In this document: piece by piece, positions 25,714 to 35,459 of the stretch | How positions within the stretch are numbered: position 1 is the first letter of the stretch | How the letters are laid out: each line of letters opens with the position of its first letter | Origin: an uncultured Mediterranea sp. | GTDB taxonomy: Bacteria > Bacteroidota > Bacteroidia > Bacteroidales > Bacteroidaceae | Assembly (NCBI GenBank): GCA_945641355.1 | Contig: CALZEQ010000003.1 | Coordinates: forward strand, 55,447-119,446 | DNA length: 64,000 nt | Reading direction: 5' to 3' | Notes under the pieces: generated by a model | Databases searched by the model: none | The model's input: only the letters and a program-made list of their open reading frames with translations | Told to the model about the DNA's origin: nothing | Program-made: the position numbers and the translations under genes

Positions 25714-25787
25714 ACGATGAGGTGAGTGCATCAACCCCAAAAGAATGGAAAACTCAACAACAAAACCTTCTAATAAAACTAAAAAAC

Positions 25788-28700
25788 ATGAGTAGAAAAG
25801 TATTAACACTAATCGTCTGTCTGTTGTCAGCAACAGCTTTTGCCCAGAACATCACCATGAAGGGCACCGTGACAGACACAAGCAAAGAACCTCTACCGGG
25901 TGTCAATGTAATGGTTAAAGGTACCAACATCGGTACCATCACAGACATCGACGGTAAATTCTCGTTGAACGGTCCGAAAGGATCGACACTGGTCATCACC
26001 TTCATCGGACTGCAGACCCAAGAAATAGAATACAAGGGGCAGCCGCTGAACGTGACAATGAAAGACGACTCGCAAGCATTGGAAGAAGTGGTAGTGGTAG
26101 GCTACGGTACGATGCGCAAGAAGGATCTGACCGGTTCGGTCATCCAGGTACGCCCGGACAAGCTGGCCAACGACAACCCGAAGACGGTGCAGGACATCCT
26201 GCGCGGCACGCCGGGTCTCAACGTAGGCTACAATGCCGATGCCAAGGGCGGCGGCTCGCTCTCCATCCGCGGACAGCGCTCGCTCTACACTGACGGCGGA
26301 CACAACGACCCGCTGCTGATATTGGACGGTATGATGTTCTACGGCGAACTCTCCGAAATCAACCCCGACGACATCGGGCAGATTGACGTCCTGAAGGATG
26401 CCTCGGCTGCCGCCGTCTATGGAGCCAAGGCCGCCAACGGTGTCATCATCATCACCACCAAGAAGGGCCGTCAGGGCAAGCCCGTGGTGAATGTGTCGGC
26501 CAACATGGGCATGACGCAGCGAAGCGCCTACCGCGAACGCTTCAAGCCCGCCGGCTACCTGCAGCACTACTCCGACTGGAGAGCCAAGAACACCTATGGT
26601 GCCGACGAAAACGGCAACTGGGGTGCCTACCAGAGCGGTGTGTACAAAGGGATGAACGACTACTTCACCAACCCCGCCAAGCTGAAAGATGTAGACCTCG
26701 CCACCTGGCGTAGCTATACCCAGAACGAGGAGGGCGAGTCCGACCTCAGTATCTGGGCCAAGCGTCTGGGTTTCACGGGCAATGTGCTTCAGAATATCCT
26801 CGACGGCAAGACCACCGACTGGGAAGGCCTGGCCTTCCGCACGGGCTTCAACCAGGACTACAACGCCAGTGTCAGCGGAGCCTCCGATAAGGTGGACTAC
26901 TACTTCTCGATGGGCTACCTGCGCAACGAGGGTGCCCTGATAGACGATACCTACCATGCCATCCGGGCCAACATGAAGCTCAATGCCAAGGTGACCGACT
27001 GGCTGGAGATCGGGGCCAACGTCAACTTCCAGGACCGCTCGGACGGCAGCATCGACCTGGACGAAGACTTCTTCATGCGTAACAGCTGCTATGCCGACTT
27101 CCGCGATGCGGACGGCAAGTACATCCAGTACCCGCAGGACGAGACCTACTCGCAGCGCGGCGGTAACTACTACTTCACGCGCCAGTATCTGGAGTTAGAG
27201 AAGGGCTACACCGTGCTCAACTCCATCTTCAACGCCAAGGTGAAGCTGCCCTTCGGCATCACCTACCAGTTCAACGCCGCTCCGCGCTACCAGTTCTTCT
27301 ACGACCGCTACTTCATGTCGGCCGACCTGCCGGGCAGCAACCCCAACGATCGTGGTGCCAACCGCGAGCAGGCCAAGCGCTTCGACTGGTCGCTGAACAA
27401 CACCATCACTTGGGACCAGACGTTCGACGACGTTCATCACGTAGTGCTCACCCTTGCCCAGGAGGCCGAGGAACGCCGCTACTGGCAAGACCGCATCGAG
27501 GCACGCAATATCCTGCCCTCGGACGCATTGGGATTCCACAACACACAGAACGGTTCGAAAGAGAACAGCTCGTACTCGTCCAACGACTCGCACGAGACTG
27601 CCGACGGTATGCTGGCACGCCTCTTCTACTCGTATGACGACCGCTACATGCTCACCACCTCCATCCGCCGCGACGGATATTCGGCCTTCGGTTCGTCCAA
27701 CCCCTACGCCTGGTTCCCCTCGGTAGCCGTGGCCTGGAACTTTGCCAACGAGAAGTTCATGCAGAAGCCGCTGCAGGCCATCCGCATGAGCAGCGGTAAG
27801 CTGCGCATTTCCTACGGTAGCAACGGTAACCGCTCACTCTCCAACCCCTACCTGGCACTGGCCAACCTCTATGCCGGCGGCGGTTACTACATGGGCTACA
27901 TCAACAAGAGCGGCGAACTGGAACTGATGCGCTACCTCATGGCCGACCGCATGGCCAACCCCACCCTGCAGTGGGAAAAGACCAAGTCGTGGAACTTTGC
28001 TCTGGACTTCGGATTCTTCGACGACCGCCTCACCGGTACCATCGACGTCTACAAGATGCGCACTACCGACATGATCATGAGCCAGCCGCTGCAGAGCTTC
28101 ACCGGCTTCAGCAACATCACCACCAACCTGGGACAGGTAGACAACTCGGGCGTGGAAATCTCGCTCAGCTCTACCAACATCCGTAACCGCAACTTTGAGT
28201 GGAACACGACCGTGAACTTCTCGTACAACAAGAACCGCATCAAGCACCTCTTCTACGAATACGAAGACGTGCTGGACGGCAACGGCAACATCATCGGACA
28301 GAAGGAGATGAACTACACCGCCAGCAGCTGGTTCATCGGCAAGCCCATCAACGAAATCTGGAACTACAAGGTGACAGGCATCTGGCAAAAGGACGAATGG
28401 GAAGAGGCAGCCAAGTACGGACAGCAGCCCGGTGACCCGAAGGTGTGGAACAACCCCGACAACGACGTCTACAACGAAGACGGCTCGGTGAAGACCATCG
28501 TCTACAACGACGACGACAAGGTGTTCCAAGGCACCACCACACCGCCCATCAACTGGTCGATGCGCAACGACTTCACGCTGTGGAAGGACTTGACTCTCTC
28601 CATCAACATGTACTCCAAGATGGGACACAAGTCACTCTCAACCAACTACCTGAACAACGACGACGACGGTGGTCGCATGGCATACGCCGCCGCTTGCAAG

Positions 28701-29006
28701 GAGGCCAAAGAGTACTGGACGGTAGACAATCCGACCAACAAGTACGGACGCATCGAGGCCCAAGGCCCCAACGGTGCCCGCAATCCCGGCAAGCTGTACA
28801 ACCGCTCATTCATCCGTCTGGAGAACATCTCCGTGGGCTACACCCTGCCACGCCAGTGGACCAACAGCTGGGGCATAGAGCGCGTAAAGGTATCGGGTAC
28901 CGTACGCAACGTATGCACCTGGGCGAAAGACTGGGAATATGGCGACCCCGAAACGGGCGGCCTGGGCACACGCCTCTATTCCTTTGGAGTTAACTTGACA
29001 TTCTAA
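25788..29006 (+). CDS. SusC/RagA-type TonB-dependent transporter
   Basis: The product is about 1,072 residues from the ATG of MSRKVLTLIVCLLSATAFAQ, a clear signal peptide; the frame stays open upstream into the preceding gene, but that part is not coding. Domains are a carboxypeptidase-like sandwich (about 25-100, MKGTVTDTSKEPLPGVNVMVKGTNIGTITDIDGKF), a TonB-box-like EEVVVVGYG, the plug (SIRGQRSLYTDGGHNDPLLILDGM; AAVYGAKAANGVIIITTKKGR) and a barrel ending LYSFGVNLTF. There is no STN domain, so unlike the transporter at 16080 it is not wired to a sigma factor. susD follows after 21 bases. It should import oligosaccharides released by the GH43 and GH105 enzymes downstream. Confidence 0.95.
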   Translation: MSRKVLTLIVCLLSATAFAQNITMKGTVTDTSKEPLPGVNVMVKGTNIGTITDIDGKFSLNGPKGSTLVITFIGLQTQEIEYKGQPLNVTMKDDSQALEEVVVVGYGTMRKKDLTGSVIQVRPDKLANDNPKTVQDILRGTPGLNVGYNADAKGGGSLSIRGQRSLYTDGGHNDPLLILDGMMFYGELSEINPDDIGQIDVLKDASAAAVYGAKAANGVIIITTKKGRQGKPVVNVSANMGMTQRSAYRERFKPAGYLQHYSDWRAKNTYGADENGNWGAYQSGVYKGMNDYFTNPAKLKDVDLATWRSYTQNEEGESDLSIWAKRLGFTGNVLQNILDGKTTDWEGLAFRTGFNQDYNASVSGASDKVDYYFSMGYLRNEGALIDDTYHAIRANMKLNAKVTDWLEIGANVNFQDRSDGSIDLDEDFFMRNSCYADFRDADGKYIQYPQDETYSQRGGNYYFTRQYLELEKGYTVLNSIFNAKVKLPFGITYQFNAAPRYQFFYDRYFMSADLPGSNPNDRGANREQAKRFDWSLNNTITWDQTFDDVHHVVLTLAQEAEERRYWQDRIEARNILPSDALGFHNTQNGSKENSSYSSNDSHETADGMLARLFYSYDDRYMLTTSIRRDGYSAFGSSNPYAWFPSVAVAWNFANEKFMQKPLQAIRMSSGKLRISYGSNGNRSLSNPYLALANLYAGGGYYMGYINKSGELELMRYLMADRMANPTLQWEKTKSWNFALDFGFFDDRLTGTIDVYKMRTTDMIMSQPLQSFTGFSNITTNLGQVDNSGVEISLSSTNIRNRNFEWNTTVNFSYNKNRIKHLFYEYEDVLDGNGNIIGQKEMNYTASSWFIGKPINEIWNYKVTGIWQKDEWEEAAKYGQQPGDPKVWNNPDNDVYNEDGSVKTIVYNDDDKVFQGTTTPPINWSMRNDFTLWKDLTLSINMYSKMGHKSLSTNYLNNDDDGGRMAYAAACKEAKEYWTVDNPTNKYGRIEAQGPNGARNPGKLYNRSFIRLENISVGYTLPRQWTNSWGIERVKVSGTVRNVCTWAKDWEYGDPETGGLGTRLYSFGVNLTF

Positions 29007-29027
29007 CCAAATAACAGAAGAACAGAT

Positions 29028-31043
29028 ATGAAAAGCAATTTTCAAAAACAGATATTCAACGGCCTGATCATTCTGGCCGGAGCTGCCATGACACTGAGCA
29101 GCTGCCAGGAGAGCTTCCTTAAAGCAGACCCTCTCTCCTTCTACGAACCCACCCAGACCTTCTCCACCGAGTCCGGCTTGAAGTCTGTGCTGGCCATTAC
29201 TGACCGTCAGCTCAAACGCTACTGGACCGACGGAGACAGCAACGAGATGTTACCCATCATCTCCGAATACACCATGTCCGACCTGATGGTTCCCTCGGCC
29301 ACCGACAAGACCCAGCTGCTGGACAATGTCTCCGAGATGCTCACCCCCAACAGCGACCAGACCACGCTCCTCAAGCTCGAGCGCGTCAGCACCATCTGGT
29401 TCATGTGGCAGCAGCAGTACGAGAGCATCCGCAATGCCAACACCATCCTGACCTACATCGAAAACGTCACCTCGCTGGACGAGAAGACCAAGAACATGTA
29501 CATCGGCCGTGCCTACTTCCACCGCGCCCTGCGCTACTACAACCTGGTGTTCCAGTTTGGCCATGTGCCTCTGATGACCAAGGTGCTGCAGGTGCCCAAG
29601 CTCAACTTCACCTCCACTCATCGCGATGCCATCCTTGACATGTTGCGCCACGACCTGGAGTTTGCCGTAGAGTGGGTACCCGACCAGAAGGATATGGAGT
29701 ACATCGGCATGGTCAATAAGGGAGCCTGTCGCATGCTGCTATCCAAGGTCTATCTGGCCCTGGGCGACTACGAGAAGGCCAAGCAGCAGCTGGACATTAT
29801 CATCAACCAGTCCGGCTACGCACTGATGACCGAACCCTTCGGCACCTTCTACAACAACTACACCGCCTCTGAGACCTGGCCCATCACGCGCAACGTCATC
29901 TGGGACCTCCATCGCCCGGAGAATGCCCTCATCAATGCCAATAAGGAAGTCATCATGGGTCTGCCTAACCGTGGTTCTGCGAAGGAGTCCTTCCTCAAGC
30001 ACCAACTCATGCGCTGCCTCTATCCCTTCTACTTCAACGGCATGGTGAAGACCCCCGATGGCAAGCAGGCACTGCTCAACATCAAGCGCAATGCCAAGAA
30101 CTACAATCCGCAGTACGATTACATGCGCGCCCTTGGCCGTGGCATTGCCACCGCCCGTCCCACCTACTTCTACCAGAAGGCCGTCTGGTCGGTGAATGGC
30201 CAGATGGATGCCACCGACCTGCGCCACAGCGTGGAGCATGGCAACTGGGTATCGATGGAGTCGCTCAAGTGCAACAACATTGCTTCCGCCTACTTTGGCC
30301 AGCCTCTACGCCTGTTCGATGACAACGGCAAGTTACTCTGTGCCGACACTATCCGCCGCTGGTACGATGTTCCCCACTACATCTGGAAGATGGATGACCC
30401 CGTTTACGAGGCCAACATCTCCGGTTCCGACGGCAACCGCGGTGCCAATGATGGAGGCAATGCCGACTGGTATCTGTATCGTCTGGCAGAAGCCTACCTG
30501 CTGCGTGCCGAAGCCAAGTTCTACATCAACCCCAATGATCCGACCATCAAGGACGATGTCAACATCATCCGCAAGCGTGCCCATTGCTCACAATTGTACG
30601 AAGGCAACGTCACCATCGGTGACATCATGAACGAGCGAGCCCGTGAACTTTTCTGGGAGGAGTTCCGCAACGTAGAGTTGACCCGTGTGTCGCTCTGTCT
30701 GGCCCGCAGCGGACGTCCCGACGAGTGGGGCAACACCTACGACCTCAACACCTTCGACAAACAAGAAGGCACCGACCTGCAGGGCGGTAGCTACTGGTAT
30801 CAGCGCTGTGTGCGCTACGGAATGTACAACAGCGGCCAGGAGATTGTTATCGATGCTACCAAGTCGCACTTGAATTTTGTGATGAACAAGCACAACATCT
30901 ACTGGCCCATTCCCGAGAAAGAGATTAAGGCCAACAACAAAGGACAGTTGTATCAGAACTTCGGCTATAGCGGCTACGACGCAAGCATCCCCCTCTGGGA
31001 GAGCTGGGAAGAGGCTGTAGAAGACGAAAGCAAGATTGACTAA
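29028..31043 (+). CDS. SusD/RagB-type surface lipoprotein
   Basis: The 671-residue SusD homologue has a lipobox ending LSSC (Cys near residue 26). It has TPR-type helices (RAYFHRALRYYNLVFQFGHVPLMTK; RMLLSKVYLALGDYEKAKQQL), RLAEAYLLRAEAKFYINPND, IMNERARELFWEEFRNVELTRV and a final WPIPEKEIKANNKGQLYQN. It is about 100 residues longer than typical SusD proteins, like the pairs seen in many pectin-directed loci. It pairs with the SusC 21 bases upstream. A hairpin with a T run lies just after its stop. Confidence 0.93.
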   Translation: MKSNFQKQIFNGLIILAGAAMTLSSCQESFLKADPLSFYEPTQTFSTESGLKSVLAITDRQLKRYWTDGDSNEMLPIISEYTMSDLMVPSATDKTQLLDNVSEMLTPNSDQTTLLKLERVSTIWFMWQQQYESIRNANTILTYIENVTSLDEKTKNMYIGRAYFHRALRYYNLVFQFGHVPLMTKVLQVPKLNFTSTHRDAILDMLRHDLEFAVEWVPDQKDMEYIGMVNKGACRMLLSKVYLALGDYEKAKQQLDIIINQSGYALMTEPFGTFYNNYTASETWPITRNVIWDLHRPENALINANKEVIMGLPNRGSAKESFLKHQLMRCLYPFYFNGMVKTPDGKQALLNIKRNAKNYNPQYDYMRALGRGIATARPTYFYQKAVWSVNGQMDATDLRHSVEHGNWVSMESLKCNNIASAYFGQPLRLFDDNGKLLCADTIRRWYDVPHYIWKMDDPVYEANISGSDGNRGANDGGNADWYLYRLAEAYLLRAEAKFYINPNDPTIKDDVNIIRKRAHCSQLYEGNVTIGDIMNERARELFWEEFRNVELTRVSLCLARSGRPDEWGNTYDLNTFDKQEGTDLQGGSYWYQRCVRYGMYNSGQEIVIDATKSHLNFVMNKHNIYWPIPEKEIKANNKGQLYQNFGYSGYDASIPLWESWEEAVEDESKID

Positions 31044-31062
31044 TACCTTTTCATACATGCAC

Positions 31063-31116
31063 GGGAAGAGGATGATTGCCCGAGCAATCCATGCTACGGG
31101 CCTCCTCTTCCCTTTT
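31063..31116 (+). terminator. Intrinsic terminator or attenuator after susD
   Basis: GGGAAGAGGA (31063-31072) pairs with TCCTCTTCCC (31103-31112) and is followed by TTTT. The loop holds a second stem GATTGC/GCAATC (31074-31079 with 31084-31089). It lies 20 bases after the susD stop and 26 bases before the GH43 ATG, so partial read-through could keep SusC/SusD mRNA in excess of enzyme mRNA. Confidence 0.65.
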
Positions 31117-31141
31117 CATACACCCCATATACCTATTACTT

Positions 31142-32101
31142 ATGAGATTCTGCCTCCTTGCATTTACCTTTCTGAGCTTGGCCTTTCCGACCAAGACCTA
31201 CCGCAATCCGGTAGTCAACTACAGTCTGCCCGATCCCACCATCATTCAGGGCGACTCGGGCTACTATTACCTGTATGCCACAGAAGACATCCGAAACCTG
31301 CCTATCCACCGTTCACGCAATCTGGTGGACTGGGAGCTGGTAGGTACAGCTTTCACGAAAGAGACAAGACCCGACTTTGAGCCCAAAGGCGGCCTGTGGG
31401 CACCTGATATCAACCGCATAGGCAACCGATACGTCCTCTACTACTCCATGTCGGTATGGGGAGGCGAATGGACGTGCGGCATCGGCTGCGCCACAGCCGA
31501 CGCTCCGCAAGGTCCCTTTCAGGACCAGGGCAAACTGTTCCGCAGCAACGAGATAGGCGTCCAAAACTCCATTGACCCCTTCTTCATTCAGGACAACGGG
31601 AAGAATTACCTGTTCTGGGGCAGCTTCAGAGGCATCTATGCCATCGAACTGACTGCAGACGGACTGGCTGTCCAGCCGGGCAGCACCCCATGCCGCATTG
31701 CCGGAACCGCCTACGAAGGCACCTACATCCACCGGCACGACGGCTATTACTATCTGTTTGCCTCTACCGGCACCTGCTGTGAAGGACTGAAGAGTACCTA
31801 TACCACCGTCGTCGGACGCTCAAAGCACCTCTTCGGCCCATACACCGACCGCGAGGGACGCTCCATGACAGACAACCACCATGAGGTACTCATCCACAAG
31901 AACGAGCACTTCGTAGGCACAGGACACAACAGCGAAATAGTAACCGATGCCGCCGGTACGGACTGGATATTCTACCACGCAGTGAGCACGGCCAACCCGC
32001 ACGGACGTGTACTGATGATGGACCGGGTGCAGTGGCAGGAGGGATGGCCGGTGGTGGAAGGCAGTTCGCCCTCCATTGAAAGTCCGGCCCCGCAATTATG
32101 A
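31142..32101 (+). CDS. GH43-family glycosidase, arabinan-type
   Basis: The product is about 319 residues from the ATG of MRFCLLAFTFLSLAFP, which begins a signal peptide; a TTG 22 codons upstream would run through the terminator. The five-bladed propeller carries the three expected acidic residues: D31 (LPDPTII, base), D145 (NSIDPFF, pKa modulator) and E192 (YEGTYI, acid). GH43 enzymes remove alpha-L-arabinofuranose or beta-xylose or cut arabinan. A single domain without a C-terminal sandwich is like arabinanases and some exo-acting arabinofuranosidases. Its stop overlaps the possible ATG of the next gene (ATGA at 32098). Confidence 0.85.
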   Translation: MRFCLLAFTFLSLAFPTKTYRNPVVNYSLPDPTIIQGDSGYYYLYATEDIRNLPIHRSRNLVDWELVGTAFTKETRPDFEPKGGLWAPDINRIGNRYVLYYSMSVWGGEWTCGIGCATADAPQGPFQDQGKLFRSNEIGVQNSIDPFFIQDNGKNYLFWGSFRGIYAIELTADGLAVQPGSTPCRIAGTAYEGTYIHRHDGYYYLFASTGTCCEGLKSTYTTVVGRSKHLFGPYTDREGRSMTDNHHEVLIHKNEHFVGTGHNSEIVTDAAGTDWIFYHAVSTANPHGRVLMMDRVQWQEGWPVVEGSSPSIESPAPQL

Positions 32102-32133
32102 ACTACGAATCACCGAACAACAAACAGCATCCT

Positions 32134-34164
32134 ATGATTAGAAGACTCTATGTATGGCTATTGTGCATTTGCACGTCAGGAATAGCCGCAGCAACCCCCA
32201 TCGCTGACAACGGATCAGCACATCTATCACTGAAGACACCGGGAAACAGCGCCCGTCAATATGCGGTTACCTTCCGGGCAGCGGGCAACGGGAAATACAT
32301 CTCGTATGCCGACAAGCAGATACCGGTGGAAATCACACGTTCCGTCGAGACAAGCGATGAACAGACCACACGCATCACGATAGACATCAAAGCTGTAGAG
32401 GATGTCTACTTCAACTACGGCGAACAGGTAGAGACAGGCTTCGACCACCGCACAAGCCATTTCCTGCTGCCTGGTTTCTGGTATCACCAGAACCTGCGTT
32501 CGCCCAAGGAGGCACCTTCGTTCCATACCTCAGACAGCTGGCTGGTGCGTGAAGATCGCCTCAGCACACCACTCACCGCCATATTCAATGCCGAGAGCGG
32601 ACAAAGCGTCTCGGTAATACGCCTCAATCCGCAGGGTGAAGATGCACTGACCACTCATAAAGAGGGGGAAGTCATCCTCTCCGGAAAGAGTTCGGTAGGC
32701 TACACCGGATTCCTGAACGTCCATGGAAAGGCCGTTCTGGCCTACGGCTATCCCTACTGCGAAATGCCCCAAAGTTACATCCGCAAGCTCACGCTGGCCC
32801 CTGCCATAGAGGCTTTCCAGAAGTTGGAACGAGGTGAGTCGGTACGCCTGGTATGGGAAATCAAGCGTACGGCCGCCAGAGACTTCTCGCAATGCGTACA
32901 GCGAACGTGGGAATACAGCTTCGATACCTTCCGCCCCCAACCGGTAGACACCCCCTACTCTACCTCCTACATGAAGGAGGTGCTGAGCCACTTCTTTGAG
33001 GAGAGCTACGTCGCTACCCAACCGCTCCACTACTACTCGGGCGTAGAGTTAGAGACCGCCACCTGTGCTACTACCGGAGTGGCCGAAGTTGGCTTTGTGG
33101 GACGCACGCTGCTCAATGCCTTTAACGCGCTGGAGTATGGCGAGGCCGAAGGAAAGGTACGGTTAGTGGCAGATGCCCGCAGCATCTTTGACAGCTACCT
33201 GCAGAACGGCTTTACCGAAGCCGGATTCTTCCAGGCCAAGAAGGAGTATGGCCACCCTGCGAAAGAGCAGGTGCATAGCATCCGCCGCCAGTCAGAAGGT
33301 GCCTATGCCGTACTGTACTACCTGGACTACGAGAAGCGTCACGGACGCAAGCATCCGCAGTGGGAAGAGCGGATCCGCCAGCTGGCAGAGCGTTTCCTGC
33401 AACTGCAACATACAGACGGCAGCTTTCCCCGCAAGTTCAGGGATGACCTGTCGCAAGTGGACGAGAGCGGAGGCAGCACCCCGTCGGCCACCCTGCCGCT
33501 GGTCATGGCCTACAAATACTTCAAGGAGAAGCGTTACCTGGCAGCAGCCAAGCGCAGCATCGACTACGTAGAACGCGAAATCATTGCCAAGGCCGACTAC
33601 TTCTCGTCTACGCTCGATGCCAACTGCGAGGACAAGGAGGCTGCCCTGGCTGCAGCCACAGCCGGCTACTATCTGGCACTCGTCAGCAAAGGCGAAGAGC
33701 GCAGCCACTATGCCGCACTGACACGCAAGGCTGCCTACTTCGGATTGTCGTGGTACTATACGTGGGATGTACCCTTTGCCCCCGGCCAGATGCTGGGCGA
33801 CATCGGCCTACACTCAAGGGGATGGGGCAACGTATCAGTGGAGAACAACCACATTGACGTCTTTGTCTTCGAGTTTGCCGATGTCCTGCAATGGCTCTCC
33901 ACCACCTGTGCCGAGCCCCGCTTCCAGGCGTTTGCCGAAGTCATCTCCACCTCCATGCGCCAACTCCTTCCCTACGAAGGTCACCTGTGCGGCATCGCCA
34001 AGACCGGCTTCTATCCGGAGGTAGTACAACACACTACCTGGGACTATGGCCGCAACGGCAAGGGGTACTACAACAACATCTTTGCCCCGGGATGGACGGT
34101 GGCCTCACTGTGGCAACTGCTGACACCGGGACGTGCCGAACGTTTCCTAACGAACAAGAAATAG
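32134..34164 (+). CDS. Exported probable alpha/alpha-toroid protein, unassigned family
   Basis: The product is about 676 residues if it starts at MIRRLYVWLLCICTSGIAAA, a good signal peptide; an upstream ATG at 32098 overlaps the GH43 stop and may be the true, coupled start. The N-terminal 270 residues look like a beta-sandwich. From about 280 on, repeated helix pairs (FVGRTLLNAFNALEYGEAEGKVRLVADA; QSEGAYAVLYYLDYEKRHGRKHP; AAATAGYYLALVSKGEERSHYAAL) suggest a six-hairpin (alpha/alpha) toroid as in many glycosidases and lyases. Candidate active-site stretches are RDDLSQVDESGGSTPSA and VENNHIDVFVFEFADVL. I cannot assign a CAZy family; an uronic-acid-active enzyme would fit the GH105 and GH43 neighbours, but this is inference. 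Confidence 0.7.
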   Translation: MIRRLYVWLLCICTSGIAAATPIADNGSAHLSLKTPGNSARQYAVTFRAAGNGKYISYADKQIPVEITRSVETSDEQTTRITIDIKAVEDVYFNYGEQVETGFDHRTSHFLLPGFWYHQNLRSPKEAPSFHTSDSWLVREDRLSTPLTAIFNAESGQSVSVIRLNPQGEDALTTHKEGEVILSGKSSVGYTGFLNVHGKAVLAYGYPYCEMPQSYIRKLTLAPAIEAFQKLERGESVRLVWEIKRTAARDFSQCVQRTWEYSFDTFRPQPVDTPYSTSYMKEVLSHFFEESYVATQPLHYYSGVELETATCATTGVAEVGFVGRTLLNAFNALEYGEAEGKVRLVADARSIFDSYLQNGFTEAGFFQAKKEYGHPAKEQVHSIRRQSEGAYAVLYYLDYEKRHGRKHPQWEERIRQLAERFLQLQHTDGSFPRKFRDDLSQVDESGGSTPSATLPLVMAYKYFKEKRYLAAAKRSIDYVEREIIAKADYFSSTLDANCEDKEAALAAATAGYYLALVSKGEERSHYAALTRKAAYFGLSWYYTWDVPFAPGQMLGDIGLHSRGWGNVSVENNHIDVFVFEFADVLQWLSTTCAEPRFQAFAEVISTSMRQLLPYEGHLCGIAKTGFYPEVVQHTTWDYGRNGKGYYNNIFAPGWTVASLWQLLTPGRAERFLTNKK

Positions 34165-34186
34165 GCTCATATACCTAAAATTTTAC

Positions 34187-34195
34187 TAAATTTGC
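34187..34195 (+). promoter_or_regulatory. Candidate internal -7 promoter element before GH105
   Basis: TAAATTTGC fits TAnnTTTG and lies 33 bases before the GH105 ATG in a 63-base A/T-rich gap. An A-rich stretch typical of Bacteroides ribosome-entry regions follows it. No -33 element is seen inside the end of the preceding gene. Confidence 0.4.
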
Positions 34196-34227
34196 ATCAT
34201 TATTCACCTTAAAAAAACAGAAAACAA

Positions 34228-35337
34228 ATGAAAAAAGTACGTCATTTTCTGATGGGACTGACAGCGACCTGTATGTCGCTCACGGCTCTGGGCCAGACCA
34301 ACTATTTCACTGACTTTCCCGTGGGTGCCAAGCCCGAGATTGTAGGCAAGAAACTGAGCAACCGGTTGATGCAGACCAAGCACCAGCTGTACGGCAACCG
34401 CGGCATCCACTATGCCGAGGTATGCACCTGGTACGGTGCCCTTCGCTTTGCCGAAACCACCAAAGACGAAGCCCTGCTCAAGCAGTTGCGCAACCGCTTC
34501 GAGCTGCTCTTCCATTTAGAGAAGGAGCTGCTGCCTCCTCCCATCCACGTAGACCAGAACATGTTCGGTTCGCTACCGCTGAAACTCTACCGCCTGACGG
34601 GCGACGAGCGCTACAAGGAGCTGGGACTCCCCTACGCCGACACGCAATGGACACTCCCCGAAAATGCCAAGGAAGAAGAACGCAAGTGGCACAAAAAGGG
34701 TTACTCCTGGCAGACGCGCCTCTGGATTGACGACATGTACATGATTACCATCGTACAGGCCGAGGCATTCCACGTGACGGGCGACCGCAAGTACATCAAC
34801 CGGGCAGCCAAGGAGATGGTGCTCTACCTCGACGAGATACAGCGCGAGAACGGCCTCTTCTACCATGCCCCCGACGTGCCCTACTACTGGGGACGCGGTG
34901 ACGGCTGGATGGCTGTAGGCATGACTGAGCTGCTCTTCAACCTACCGGAGAACGATCCCAACCGCCAGCGCATCCTGAAGGGGTACCGCCTGATGATGGA
35001 GAATCTGAAGAAGTACATCAACCGTGACGGCCTGTGGAACCAGCTCATCGACGAACCCGACTGCTGGACGGAAACGTCTGGTTCGGCCATGTTCACGTAT
35101 GCCATGATTTTGGGCGTGAAGAACGGCTGGCTGGATGCAGCTGAATACGGACCGATAGCCCGCAGGGCATGGCTGGGCCTCTGCAACTACATCAACGACA
35201 ATAACGACCTGGAAGAGGTGTGCATCGGTACGGGCAAGAAGAACAGCCACCAGTACTACCTGGACCGTCCGCGCATTGCCGGCGACTATCACGGACAGGC
35301 ACCCATCATCTGGTGCGCCTACGCCCTGTTGCAGTAA
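34228..35337 (+). CDS. GH105 unsaturated uronyl hydrolase
   Basis: The 369-residue exported enzyme (signal peptide to about residue 22, ALGQ) has an (alpha/alpha)6 barrel. It carries the GH88/GH105 marks WYGALRFAETT, HVDQNMFGSLPLKLYRLTGD, SWQTRLWIDDMYMITIVQAEAF (Asp168/169, the likely acid/base in this family), YYWGRGDGWMAVGMTELL and DEPDCWTETSGSAMFTYAM. GH105 enzymes hydrate and release the 4,5-unsaturated uronic acid left at the end of a chain by a polysaccharide lyase, usually from rhamnogalacturonan or glucuronate-capped arabinogalactan. No lyase is visible in this window, so the partner must lie elsewhere. Confidence 0.92.
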   Translation: MKKVRHFLMGLTATCMSLTALGQTNYFTDFPVGAKPEIVGKKLSNRLMQTKHQLYGNRGIHYAEVCTWYGALRFAETTKDEALLKQLRNRFELLFHLEKELLPPPIHVDQNMFGSLPLKLYRLTGDERYKELGLPYADTQWTLPENAKEEERKWHKKGYSWQTRLWIDDMYMITIVQAEAFHVTGDRKYINRAAKEMVLYLDEIQRENGLFYHAPDVPYYWGRGDGWMAVGMTELLFNLPENDPNRQRILKGYRLMMENLKKYINRDGLWNQLIDEPDCWTETSGSAMFTYAMILGVKNGWLDAAEYGPIARRAWLGLCNYINDNNDLEEVCIGTGKKNSHQYYLDRPRIAGDYHGQAPIIWCAYALLQ

Positions 35338-35368
35338 CCGCCTCCGGCACGTTCCGCACAGATTCCGT

Positions 35369-35403
35369 CTCAGGGGCAGGCTTGCATAGAGGCTGCCCCT
35401 GAG
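35369..35403. terminator. Hairpin between GH105 and the second GH43
   Basis: CTCAGGGGCAG (35369-35379) pairs perfectly with CTGCCCCTGAG (35393-35403) across a 13-base loop, 31 bases after the GH105 stop. There is no T run. It could be a transcript-stabilising stem or weak terminator. Confidence 0.5.
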
Positions 35404-35459
35404 ATAGGATAATGACGAGAAACAATCACCGTGTGTTCATCATTGACCCATTCTTATTT

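Noticed and set aside
25506..25787. N-terminal extension of the second SusC frame into the preceding gene
   Set aside because: The signal peptide MSRKVLTLIVCLL starts at 25788; the earlier part overlaps the DUF4965-type gene and reads as shadow.
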